This document shows positions 32,899-41,926 of a DNA stretch of 64,000 bases, in pieces (positions within the stretch are counted from its first letter, which is position 1; every line of letters starts with the position of its first letter). The notes beneath the pieces are model-generated. The model did not search any database. It saw only the letters and a program-made list of their open reading frames with translations, and had not been told where the DNA came from. The stretch lies in contig NJFT01000163.1 in NCBI GenBank assembly GCA_002221725.1, positions 1 to 64,000 on the forward strand, written 5' to 3'. The DNA is from Scedosporium boydii (taxonomy: Eukaryota; Ascomycota; Sordariomycetes; Microascales; Microascaceae). A program made the translations under genes and the position numbers.

Positions 32899-35800
32899 AT
32901 GCTGGAGAGGACAGCTTCTTCCCTCGAGCAATGCGCCCTGCACAGAATCCTCGCCACACCCACCAGATCCGCATACTCCGTTCGGAAGCTGTCCCCTACC
33001 TTCTGGAGGCATGGTGCGGCGGCGTTAGAGACCTCTGTGGCCTGGGCTGCCCTGCTCAGGAGCAGAGCTCGAGCGCTGACCGGCCCAACCCGCGTCCCCC
33101 GCGCAATCAACCCGTCGTCGAATGGTTATGATGCGCTCGAGGCATTGTACGCTTCTGGCGCCGGGGCTCTCTCGACCATAAGAAGAGCTTCTGCTTCTTT
33201 GGTCGACGTCCACGATCGATGGCTATACTCTCCGCCTTTCCTACAGACGAGATCGATTTCTTCCTCCGCTCCTCACCGATTCCTTGATCTTCCCCAGCCC
33301 TCGGTATCCCATGCTCCAAATAATGCCCACTTTACTTCCGCAAGAATTCCGGACGCGAGTCCCATCCTTAGTTTTAGCCAGATCGAGCCTCCGAGTGCTC
33401 GTCGGGAAGGAGAAAAAAGAGAAATAGCCAGTTCCAGCGCTGCCACCGATTATCCTACCGACGATCACCATGGTGTCCTTGCCCTAGAGCACATGCGGCA
33501 TCTGATGTCTGAAGTGGATAGGAAGCAGACGCACGAAGTGTGGGAGTTGTACAGCCACCTCCCTTCCAGCACTCAAGATGAAGTTCGTGTCGATGTACTA
33601 CTCTATATCGGTCGATGGGCCAACAGCAAGATTGAGGCGGAGCGTTGCCTGTCCCTCGTCACGCAACAAGACCGCGATTCTCTTGACGGCGAACTTGCCT
33701 TGATTGCTGTTCTGTCTTGTTTGAAGCTCGGCCTACACAAAGAAGCTCTTGATTACTTCAAGACTAATTTGACCAAGCGTCCATCAACGACGATTTTTAA
33801 GGAGATAATATTCACGAGTTTCAAGACGATGTCGGCGTCTCTGCTGTGGGATGCGTGGCAGCTCTGGTCTGTCCACCACCGTTCAGGGTCGGCGCTGCCG
33901 TCTTTGCAAAGGTTAAGATTTCTCCCTCATCTTGGCAAAGCAGTCCTGGACTTCTCGGCGCACTTGGATGCTCAGCGCAGGGCTTTATCGGAATCTAAGC
34001 CCATTGATGGGAAGGGGGGGAGTGTGGCGCAATCCCAACAAACCAAACTCATCGACAGTCTTGACAGTCTTGACAGCGTGCTAAGGGACGTCGCGGAGAT
34101 GGCGCTCTTTCAGCCGTGCAAGCCCAGCCAGGCCAGGCGCCTGCTTCGTCTGCTCGATCGGCCTGAGCTGTATGCTGAGTACATTATCGACGCGTTCCAG
34201 CGGCGGGAAACTACGCATCTTCCAGTAATATTCCAGGCGTACAAGCGTCACCCGCGGACAAAGATGGACCCTCGGGTTTTGGGTGTAATGTTCGAGGTTT
34301 TCTACCCATACGATAGGCGTCGCTTGCTACGCCTGCATAAGGATTTTTGTCGCATGTACTATGGCGACGGCAACCAGGCGCCCTCTGAAGACACCACCGC
34401 GATTCAGAATTGGTGGTCGAGCTACGGGGTGCGGGGCGCTTTGTTCAACCAAACGCAAGATCCGCTGTCCTATGAGCCCTACATCGAGGTGTTCAAGACA
34501 CACGGTGACGAGGAGATGGCTCAGTTTGCTCTCAACGATGTGGTGGAGAGGCTTGGTGTCCAGCCCGGGGACCTTGAGTGGCATCGTCAACTTAAGCAGT
34601 ACTGTCTCACCGGAGACTACAGAGGGGCCATAAATGATTGGACAAGTCGCAATGGCGAAGTCAGACCAGATATCCACACCCTTGCAACCATCATGGCTCT
34701 CTCTGCGGATAGCGGCGACCTAAGTTTCACCCTCGAGATGTTTGAGAAGGCGAAAAAATGGCGTCTGCATCGGACACCGCGCATCATCATACCTGTCATC
34801 CAAGCCTTTGGCAACAATGGGCTTCTTAAGCAGGCTACCAACCTCTGCACGTGGGCCATGGACAGTGGCATCCGCAGCCCTGAACTCTTCAACACCATGC
34901 TAGCTATTTTCGCCTCGCACCACCGGCTCCACGAGTCGCATCGTCTGATGAACTCCATGGCTCAGCATGGAATTCCGTGGGATGAGCGGACGTTCCTGCA
35001 GCTGACCCAGGCACTTGGGCGTTGCAAGCAGGTGGACAAGGCCTATGAACTTCTCAGGCAGGCGTTGCGGTTGCAATTCTGGAGAGTTACTACGGAACAC
35101 TTCGAAGCGGTGATGGCTGGTGCCCTCAAGACTGGTCAACACAATTTGGTTCACAGCCTTGGCAAGCGGATGAAGGAGGAGGGATTACCCATGTCACTGA
35201 ATGCCATGACGCTGTTGACCAAGTCGGCTCATCGGTGGGCTATCGCCGCTAAAAAGAATCCAAACATGCCTCCACTTCCTGACGCACTCCCGACCGGGAG
35301 GGACCTTGTCGAGTATTACCGAAAGAGTGTGACGAGATCCCAAGCCGGCGGCGCACAGCCGGCTGAGATAAACGATGATTCATCATCTTCAGCGAACGTT
35401 GGCCTCGACAAGCCCGAGTCGACACTGGCTCTAAAGCGAATCGCCTATACGCTCGCCCAGATGGGAGATGATGGATTGATCGCCGAGGTGACATCCATCT
35501 ACCAGCAGCGCGCACCCCACCAATGCTCGGAACGGGATCTCCCAGACGGGATGCTCACGGCCATGATGATCACGGCCTTCTCGCGAAGCCAGAACCGCAG
35601 GGTCAAGCACCTGTGGAGCATCCTCTGGGAGCGCAACCTCCAGCTCAGCCTGACGACGGCGGACGAGGCCAAGGAAACGGCCAGGTCCCCACGTCCCAAG
35701 ATCCCCGTCAAGCTGCAGTATAACCTCGACGAAGGGTTCAAGACGATGCAGGAGGTCCTGACGCGGGAGGGTGACGCCGACGGCCTGCTCGAGCTCCTCC

Positions 35801-36771
35801 ACGAGGTCACCTCGGCCGGGTTCCACCTGGGCCGGCGGAACTGGAACCATACCATCCAGGCATTGGCGAGCATGGGGAAGGTTATGGAGGCGTTTACGTA
35901 TTGCGAGCAGATGCTGATGCCGAATTGGATGGGGTGGAGGCATATGCGTAAGCTCAAGATTCACACGATGCGTCGCAACGTGAGCCAGATTCACATTCGC
36001 AAGTATCAGAAGCCTGAGGGTCAGCAGTCTCAGGAGCATCAGCCTCAGGATCAGCATAGTGCTACTTCTTCTTCTCGGGCGCGGATGCCTCCTCCTCCCA
36101 CGGCGCAATCGACGGCCGGCGGACTGCTTCCCCAGCGCGACGACCCCCTCGCGTCTCCCCTCAAGGAAAGCAGACTCTCCTACACCACGACCACCACCAC
36201 CCACAAACCCCAACGCCGCCGCCCAACTCCGCTCTCCGAAGAAGCCGAACAGCAATACCTCGCGGACCACGCCCAGGTCGCCCGCTTCCTCCGCCAAAAG
36301 TACAACGACCGCAAAACCCGCCGCTGGCAGCGCCGTCGCAAAGGCCGTGGCCGCTCCGTCACCCTCGCGCCGCAGCTCCTCAACCCAGGTCTCAACCCGC
36401 GCCACCTTCGCCCCAACGCCGACACGCTCAAGCTCCTCGCCCGCATCTACCTCGACGCGTGGTCTTCGCAGACGTCCGAGACGCTCCGCTTCGTCACGGC
36501 GTCGTGTCCGAGGACGGTTCATGCTATCATGACGTTGAAGCATTCGGATGAGGAGGAGGTGGGGGCTTGGTTTGGGGACAAGTATGCGTTTGGGAATGAG
36601 GTTGATGGCGTGGAGGAGGAGAAGGAGGGCGATGTCGGTGGAGAGGAGGGAGGGGCGAGGAGGACGAAGAAGAAGATAGTTGTCACGCCGGATTTGCAGG
36701 GGAAGATTAAGAATGTACTTGCTCTTTCGGGAGTGAGGAGGGCGGCGCGGAAGAGGGAGTCGAGGAGGTGA
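32899..36771 (+). CDS. cya5: Mitochondrial PPR protein, Cya5/Pet309-like COX1 expression factor
   Basis: This 1290-aa single-exon protein starts MLERTASSLEQCALHRIL and has an Arg/Ser-rich N-terminus suited to mitochondrial import. Its central part has many helical pairs typical of pentatricopeptide repeats, e.g. DIHTLATIMALSADSGDLSF, NTMLAIFASHHRLHESHRLM, DERTFLQLTQALGRCKQVDKAYELL and NHTIQALASMGKVMEAF (about residues 590-1010). Neurospora CYA-5 and yeast Pet309 are needed for expression of mitochondrial COX1 mRNA. The N-terminus and size match what I recall of fungal Cya5 proteins, so that role is a family inference. The C-terminal third is basic and low complexity, with a DDPLASPLKESRLSY segment and an acidic, purine-encoded end. 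No intron interrupts the gene. Confidence 0.72.
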   Translation: MLERTASSLEQCALHRILATPTRSAYSVRKLSPTFWRHGAAALETSVAWAALLRSRARALTGPTRVPRAINPSSNGYDALEALYASGAGALSTIRRASASLVDVHDRWLYSPPFLQTRSISSSAPHRFLDLPQPSVSHAPNNAHFTSARIPDASPILSFSQIEPPSARREGEKREIASSSAATDYPTDDHHGVLALEHMRHLMSEVDRKQTHEVWELYSHLPSSTQDEVRVDVLLYIGRWANSKIEAERCLSLVTQQDRDSLDGELALIAVLSCLKLGLHKEALDYFKTNLTKRPSTTIFKEIIFTSFKTMSASLLWDAWQLWSVHHRSGSALPSLQRLRFLPHLGKAVLDFSAHLDAQRRALSESKPIDGKGGSVAQSQQTKLIDSLDSLDSVLRDVAEMALFQPCKPSQARRLLRLLDRPELYAEYIIDAFQRRETTHLPVIFQAYKRHPRTKMDPRVLGVMFEVFYPYDRRRLLRLHKDFCRMYYGDGNQAPSEDTTAIQNWWSSYGVRGALFNQTQDPLSYEPYIEVFKTHGDEEMAQFALNDVVERLGVQPGDLEWHRQLKQYCLTGDYRGAINDWTSRNGEVRPDIHTLATIMALSADSGDLSFTLEMFEKAKKWRLHRTPRIIIPVIQAFGNNGLLKQATNLCTWAMDSGIRSPELFNTMLAIFASHHRLHESHRLMNSMAQHGIPWDERTFLQLTQALGRCKQVDKAYELLRQALRLQFWRVTTEHFEAVMAGALKTGQHNLVHSLGKRMKEEGLPMSLNAMTLLTKSAHRWAIAAKKNPNMPPLPDALPTGRDLVEYYRKSVTRSQAGGAQPAEINDDSSSSANVGLDKPESTLALKRIAYTLAQMGDDGLIAEVTSIYQQRAPHQCSERDLPDGMLTAMMITAFSRSQNRRVKHLWSILWERNLQLSLTTADEAKETARSPRPKIPVKLQYNLDEGFKTMQEVLTREGDADGLLELLHEVTSAGFHLGRRNWNHTIQALASMGKVMEAFTYCEQMLMPNWMGWRHMRKLKIHTMRRNVSQIHIRKYQKPEGQQSQEHQPQDQHSATSSSRARMPPPPTAQSTAGGLLPQRDDPLASPLKESRLSYTTTTTTHKPQRRRPTPLSEEAEQQYLADHAQVARFLRQKYNDRKTRRWQRRRKGRGRSVTLAPQLLNPGLNPRHLRPNADTLKLLARIYLDAWSSQTSETLRFVTASCPRTVHAIMTLKHSDEEEVGAWFGDKYAFGNEVDGVEEEKEGDVGGEEGGARRTKKKIVVTPDLQGKIKNVLALSGVRRAARKRESRR

Positions 36772-37662
36772 ATAAATCGGAGAGGGAGAAGTTTTCGTGT
36801 ATGAAGAAATTATTTTTTATTTTATTTTTTTCTGTGTACCATCACGTTTTGTTTGATAAAAAGAAAACTGGATAGAAGGGGGATGTCATCATTATTTCGG
36901 TTGACGTGGTTTATTTTATTGACTCGTTCTTTTACATAGACTTCTAGAATGTACATTTTCATTCTCATCTCCTTTGACAACATTTAGGGTCTAGATTCAG
37001 GAAGTTCTTCCACACTCATGAGGTTGAAGTTGTGGAGTAGGCAGAAGATAGTTCAGAAGGCATCAGGCCTTGATGGGACAAAGCTGGGTGTTCCATGATG
37101 TAGCGGTTGGGACAGCTCGAGTCTACTCTTGGGGAGAGAATCTTGATCAAGGGCGCTCCTGGATGAACGAGGCGCTAGCTCTTCTGAAGGACATTACTTT
37201 GATGACCTTGTCTTTTGATCACGATAATCCTGAGGTCTCGAAACGAGATCCTCCCAAGTTTCAGGGCCTTGGCGAGAATGACTCTCGAACTTAATAAAAT
37301 CATCGTCCTTGAAGCTGGGAATGGTGTCAACGGGGCCTGTGGACGTGAATCGAATCGCTGAGAATGAAGCATACCTTCGTATATCGAGGTAGTCTACACT
37401 TTATCATCACCGTCAAAGGAGGCAGATTGTAAGACGTTACACAAGGCTGACTGACCCCTGAAGATCTCAGAGCCCTATTTGCATGCCGACATCTCGATAC
37501 CTGATCAAATGTCTCAACCATCATCGACGATTCGTAGCATACCAGAATCAGAACGTCGTAAAAAAAAATCGAGGGAATCGGCGTTACGTGTCATTGATTC
37601 TATTTCTTTACCAGCCTCTCTCCCCTTCTTCAGTTGCGAACATCCACCATTCTTCGTGGGGC
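36772..37662. other. Intergenic region between the cya5-like gene and the 37663 gene
   Basis: AT-rich 3' DNA follows the stop (36800-36910). No gene is seen. The frame of the 37663 gene is open upstream to about 37483, but those codons have no protein-like pattern. Confidence 0.5.
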
Positions 37663-38523
37663 ATGTGCCACCATCCAGCCGACACCGACCTCGGTCACAA
37701 ACGCCAACTCCTCGAGAAGCACCTCGCCGCCTACCAAAAGATCCAAACATACTACGACTCGGTATCGAAGCAGGCCGAACAAACGCGCCATGACTGGGCG
37801 AGGGAATGCCTCTCACCCGGGAGCCTTATGGGCCATACCAGCAAGGACATTTGTAAACTTTCTCCCCTCTCTCTCCCTGTCTCTCACGCCCCCAGGCGAA
37901 CTAGCCCCCGAGTAATTAAAATCCGCCTGTTAAAATCTCAAATACGTTTCTACACATTTATCATCATCATTATTATTCTTACTTCTCTTCTTTAATATAG
38001 GGCGAGATTTAAAGAAACAACGAGATGCCCTCGACGCCAAGATGGCGGGCAAGGACAAGGCCTTTGAGAGAGTCGAAACCGCCATTGCGCATACGCGGGC
38101 GGATATAGCAGCATTGACTCGTTACTTTGATCAATGCGAGGTGCTGGCCGAGCTGTAAGATTGAAGATGTGTGATCTCTATTTTTTCCTCTACGAGAATC
38201 CAGGCCTGGGGAAAAAAAGAAAAAAAAAAAAAGGAATGGAAAATGAAAAGAAACAAACTGATTCTTTGAGATTGTAGGCTTCCTCGCGAGATTGTACGGG
38301 AGATTGCCTTGTACGAATACTGCGATTATTTCCACGATCGGGGGGGAGTGAAGTGACAGCTGAAGGCGTCTTTTGAGGATGGTGCTGTGACTCAAAGCAA
38401 TGGATTTTAATTTGGATGCCTCTGGGTCAGGATCCGGACGACAGGGAGATTGATCAGTTGCTCACCAAAATCCGTAGCAACTTGAGGGAGATTGTTAGAA
38501 TGATCGAGGAATACAGCGGGTGA
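37663..38523 (+). CDS. Small coiled-coil protein, unknown function (168 aa, four-exon model)
   Basis: The exons are 37663-37852, 38001-38154, 38278-38347 and 38431-38523. The predicted protein starts MCHHPADTDLGHKRQLLEKH and continues with charged helices: QKIQTYYDSVSKQAEQTRHDW, then IWRDLKKQRDALDAKMAGKD, AFERVETAIAHTRADIAALTRYF, LPREIVREIALYEYCDYF, and a last helix DDREIDQLLTKIRSNLREIV. All joins keep frame; the donors are GTAAAC, GTAAGA and GTGAAG. If the second intron is retained, translation stops at 38158 and gives 115 aa. I recall no named domain. Five consecutive amphipathic helices across three introns argue for a real gene, but the 3' half is less certain. Confidence 0.5.
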
Positions 38524-38813
38524 AACTTGAAAGCGAGACTAATATAACAACTTCGCTGTGGATCGTATCGAGACTGGACGCCCAGGCTGCTGGAACAACT
38601 CTAGGCAGCAGCTTGGGCCTTGTGGATCAATGTCGGTATCATTGATGAATTGTTGGACGAGAATTTTGCTTCTAACAAAGAACAACCAAAGCGATGAAGA
38701 AGACATCGACATTATTGAGAAGCGTAGACGCCAACGAGGCTCCAGCTTGTGTGCCATTTACAAACCTCCCCACGATTGCGCCTAGAGAAAAAAGCCGCCC
38801 TTAGTTTCCACCA
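38524..38813. other. Short intergenic gap before the 38814 gene
   Basis: The 290 bases hold the upstream region and leader of the 38814 gene. I see no gene or motif. Confidence 0.4.
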
Positions 38814-39416
38814 ATGGCCTCCCTCAGCTACTCTCGTCCCGTCTATCTCGCCAAGTCTCGGCGCGGGCAGCAGCGTGCTCATTTCGCAATCTTCATCCCC
38901 CATGCCGCGTATGCAGGCCTCAACCCCAACGACAGGACCAAACCCTGCATCGGAACCGTGATCCAGGTTGTTGGAGCTCCGATGCTCGGGTATGCTCACG
39001 AGTTTAAACGAAACTATGACCGCGAGGACGCCGATGGTGTAGAGACGTTTGTCCGTCTTGGATCGGTCGACTCAGACCATATTGTCGAGCCTCAGACTAC
39101 GGCAATGTTGAGGGACACGATCGCCACGGGATTGTTGGAAAGGGTAGCTTTGCAGGTTCCAGCACCGGGCATGAACGAGAACTTTATGGCGCCGGTCAAC
39201 GACGTGAGTAGCAATGAGGATTGCCTCCGGGTCAAGCAATATCTAACTCACACCACTCCGTGTCAGACAACCAATAGGCGATGCCAGGAATGGACTATGG
39301 AATATCTCAGAAGACTGGTAAGCCAGGGCCACATTGAGGAGTCTGCGGTTACGATAGCCCAGGGCGAGCGAGATCCCCCTGAATATGGCATCGGACTTCG
39401 GCGGGTTGGTAGCTAG
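38814..39416 (+). CDS. Small conserved fungal protein of unknown function (179 aa when spliced)
   Basis: The protein starts MASLSYSRPVYLAKSRRGQQ and continues AHFAIFIPHAAYAGLNPNDRTKPCIGTVIQVVGAPMLGYAHEF. It resembles a fungal family I remember under a DUF6914-like name (RPVYL, QRAHFAIF, NRRCQEWTMEYL), but I am not certain of the label. A consistent intron lies at 39204-39266 (GTGAGT..CAG, 63 nt). Splicing joins FMAPVND to TTNRRCQEW. Because the intron length is a multiple of three and has no stop, an unspliced 200-aa reading is also open. No catalytic motif is visible, and no function is assigned. Confidence 0.7.
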   Translation: MASLSYSRPVYLAKSRRGQQRAHFAIFIPHAAYAGLNPNDRTKPCIGTVIQVVGAPMLGYAHEFKRNYDREDADGVETFVRLGSVDSDHIVEPQTTAMLRDTIATGLLERVALQVPAPGMNENFMAPVNDVSSNEDCLRVKQYLTHTTPCQTTNRRCQEWTMEYLRRLVSQGHIEESAVTIAQGERDPPEYGIGLRRVGS

Positions 39417-41926
39417 GTTGGTGGTTTTTAGGAACTAAGGGGGAGGGATCGGAGCCTGCGTTGATTATAAGCTCTTGAAGCCATCCAACGTTGGGCTGGA
39501 ATGGGGAAGATGTTCCCCACAGACAGCAACAAGATCAACGCTTGTCCGATGTGCTTAAAACACCCGCGATGATGGAATGCATCAATGATTGTTTTAGCGT
39601 GCTCAAGAATATTAGACTTAATCCTAAGAAAGTAGGCACAGCTGCAGCGGGGTGGATCTACTCAGATGCATCATCCAAGATCTGGTCTTGATCGATCTAG
39701 ATGATGGGGTCAATAAACACTTCAGCGAGCACCTTCTCGCATCGATAGAAAGGTTTGACTAAACCAAAGACGTTCTTTTGATCTTCATCGCTTTCAATTC
39801 AAATGCGTTTCCGCCAACTAATGTATATTGGGTCAGTTGGGATTGACCAGGCTGGCTGCTTGGCGAGGGTGACATCTCCAAATGATGACTACTCGCCAGG
39901 CTCGACACAAGCTGGTCGGGACGGGGGCACAGAAATGGATCCGGGAGCTGTCGGATTAACCGGGCATCAACGGGGAGCCAGATAATGCTCGTCAAGTTCT
40001 GCCAAATATGACAGCGAGCATTGAACCCGCTCAATGCCAGTCCAGAGTCCAGACCTTGCCCTCAATCCAAGCCAGCAGGCTTTGATATCACTGCAACTGC
40101 AAGCGGACAACCACTTTGATATCTGCTTCAATGTTCGTCCATGTGAAAAGGTGACAAATGCACCAGCCATGCAACATGCAGGATGCAGCTCCTTCATCAT
40201 CAGTGACGTGTTGTAGATTCTACACGTCTGCCCAGGTTAACAGAAGTGCACGAATAAGTGAAAACGATGCCCGACGGCCACGATTCCGACATTCAGTTGA
40301 CGCTGCAGTGTTAGCGCCCAGACTAAGTTGATGCCATGCTACACATCCTATCTCGTCATCACTCATCCCATCGGCTGAAAAGTGAGGCAGAGATGCAGAC
40401 ACTACCGCATTCGAGTACTGAGTACTTGTAAGTGTGGGTGGGAAGATCGGACAATGAAGGTTAAGGGTTCTTCTCCCTCTGCAAGGGGGCTGTCTGTATT
40501 GTGTATTGTACAAGTAAATGCGTATCAAGGATACGTGTAATATCAATTGATCTCTGGATGGACATTTGCGAAGTGAACAGCGCCTAAGTCTACTTCGTAT
40601 GTAATTGACATTCCTCGGATGTCCCGAGGGCATGTCTCGAATCTCCTTTTACCAATCAATGTATTTGATCAATGGATAATCTCCCTCCTACCCCGCCTGT
40701 ATTACACCTCAATGTCCATGCTGGCTGGAAGATTGGGTGCGTTCGTTGGTCTCGTGAGACTTCCGAGGTCAGAAGACAATCATTGTGAATAAACCGGCAC
40801 TACGAAGTACAATGTACACATACTCCGTAGTAGCGTTGAAGGGTCTTGGAAAGATCAAGGCTCCATTGATGGATCGTGAATTGATCAATAGCTCCGAGTT
40901 ACATTTGTACCTCACATCAGTACTGTACCTCTGAAGAGTGAAGACCAGGACCTCTAGATTTGGTAGCGCCTGTGACTGTGACTGCCCTATTTGCATAGGA
41001 CTTCGAAGTATACTGATCCCATTTATGAGGCAGGAACGTCTCTGATTTGAGTCTTGTACAATTGTAGGATGTACTTCATAGTTTGCACAAGGAGACAGTG
41101 GCTGGATCGGTCTCACCTGCCCAGCTTTACCCAGCTCCGCCCAGCTCCTTCCCGACTGTATTCCTCATTAATATTCCCATCTCTTGACAACAGAAATCAA
41201 ATTTAGCTGTTTCGATCCGACCAGCTTCGTGCTTTTGTGCTGCAGTTTACTTTGACCAGCTTCTCCCGTCCAGCCTTTGTTTCATTTTCCATTTTCCATT
41301 TCCACCCGATCCATCCTTTCCAGAAATCGCCGATCCGACCAAATGGGCCAGACCCATCAATCCCACCCTGAACCCTGTCGTTCGCTGGGCCTAAAGCGAA
41401 ACCGGCCCCTCAACGGCAGTCCAATCTGGTATTAGAAGCCTTCCAATCTGCAATCCACCCACTCTCGCCCACTCTTCCAGATTATCAGAGTCACCGTCGA
41501 CTCACTTATAAGTCCGAGGCAGGTCCTTATGACGTCCCTCCGAGGCACCTCTCATTCTCCTTTCCAGCTGCTTTGCAAGATTCAACTCTCCATTATCTCA
41601 TCCTTAAAAAAAACCCCAATCCAAAGAGCAGGAAAAAAAATTCTAATTTTTCCAACCAAACGAACGGCTCCAAAATTGTTTGCCTGGGGAATCCGTTTCA
41701 GATAGTATAAACTTCACTGCCAAACAAATTCAATCTATCCCTTGCTCCGAATCCCGAAAAGAGAAGAAGCTCAACTGCATCTGCAGAGATCATGATTGCT
41801 TGCAACCTGACGTCTCCCCACCTCCGCCTGTGACACCACCGTCTCTTGAACCACGCTGCAGCCCTGCCTGCTTGCTGTGGTTTGGGAGAGAGAAAAAGTC
41901 ACTGAATTTGCTTTCGTACGCCCACC
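39417..41926. other. Intergenic region, 2.5 kb, with the Atos-type gene promoter
   Basis: No convincing gene. It contains TACTTCGTA (40591-40599), TACGAAGTA (40801-40809) and TACTCCGTA (40821-40829). It ends in a pyrimidine-rich leader and a triplet of CCCAGCT words spaced 10 bases apart (41120-41146) upstream of the 41927 gene. Confidence 0.5.
41120..41146. promoter_or_regulatory. Three CCCAGCT words at 10-bp spacing
   Basis: CCCAGCT occurs at 41120-41126, 41130-41136 and 41140-41146, one helical turn apart, with related CCAGCT words at about 41219 and 41255. It is about 780 bases upstream of the 41927 start. It may be a factor-binding array or a local duplication. Confidence 0.4.

Noticed and set aside
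35431..36543. A 370-codon minus-strand frame opposite the cya5-like gene
   Set aside because: It lies wholly inside a long, repeat-supported PPR gene, in its GC-rich part, and reads as Arg/Leu/Val-rich shadow sequence.
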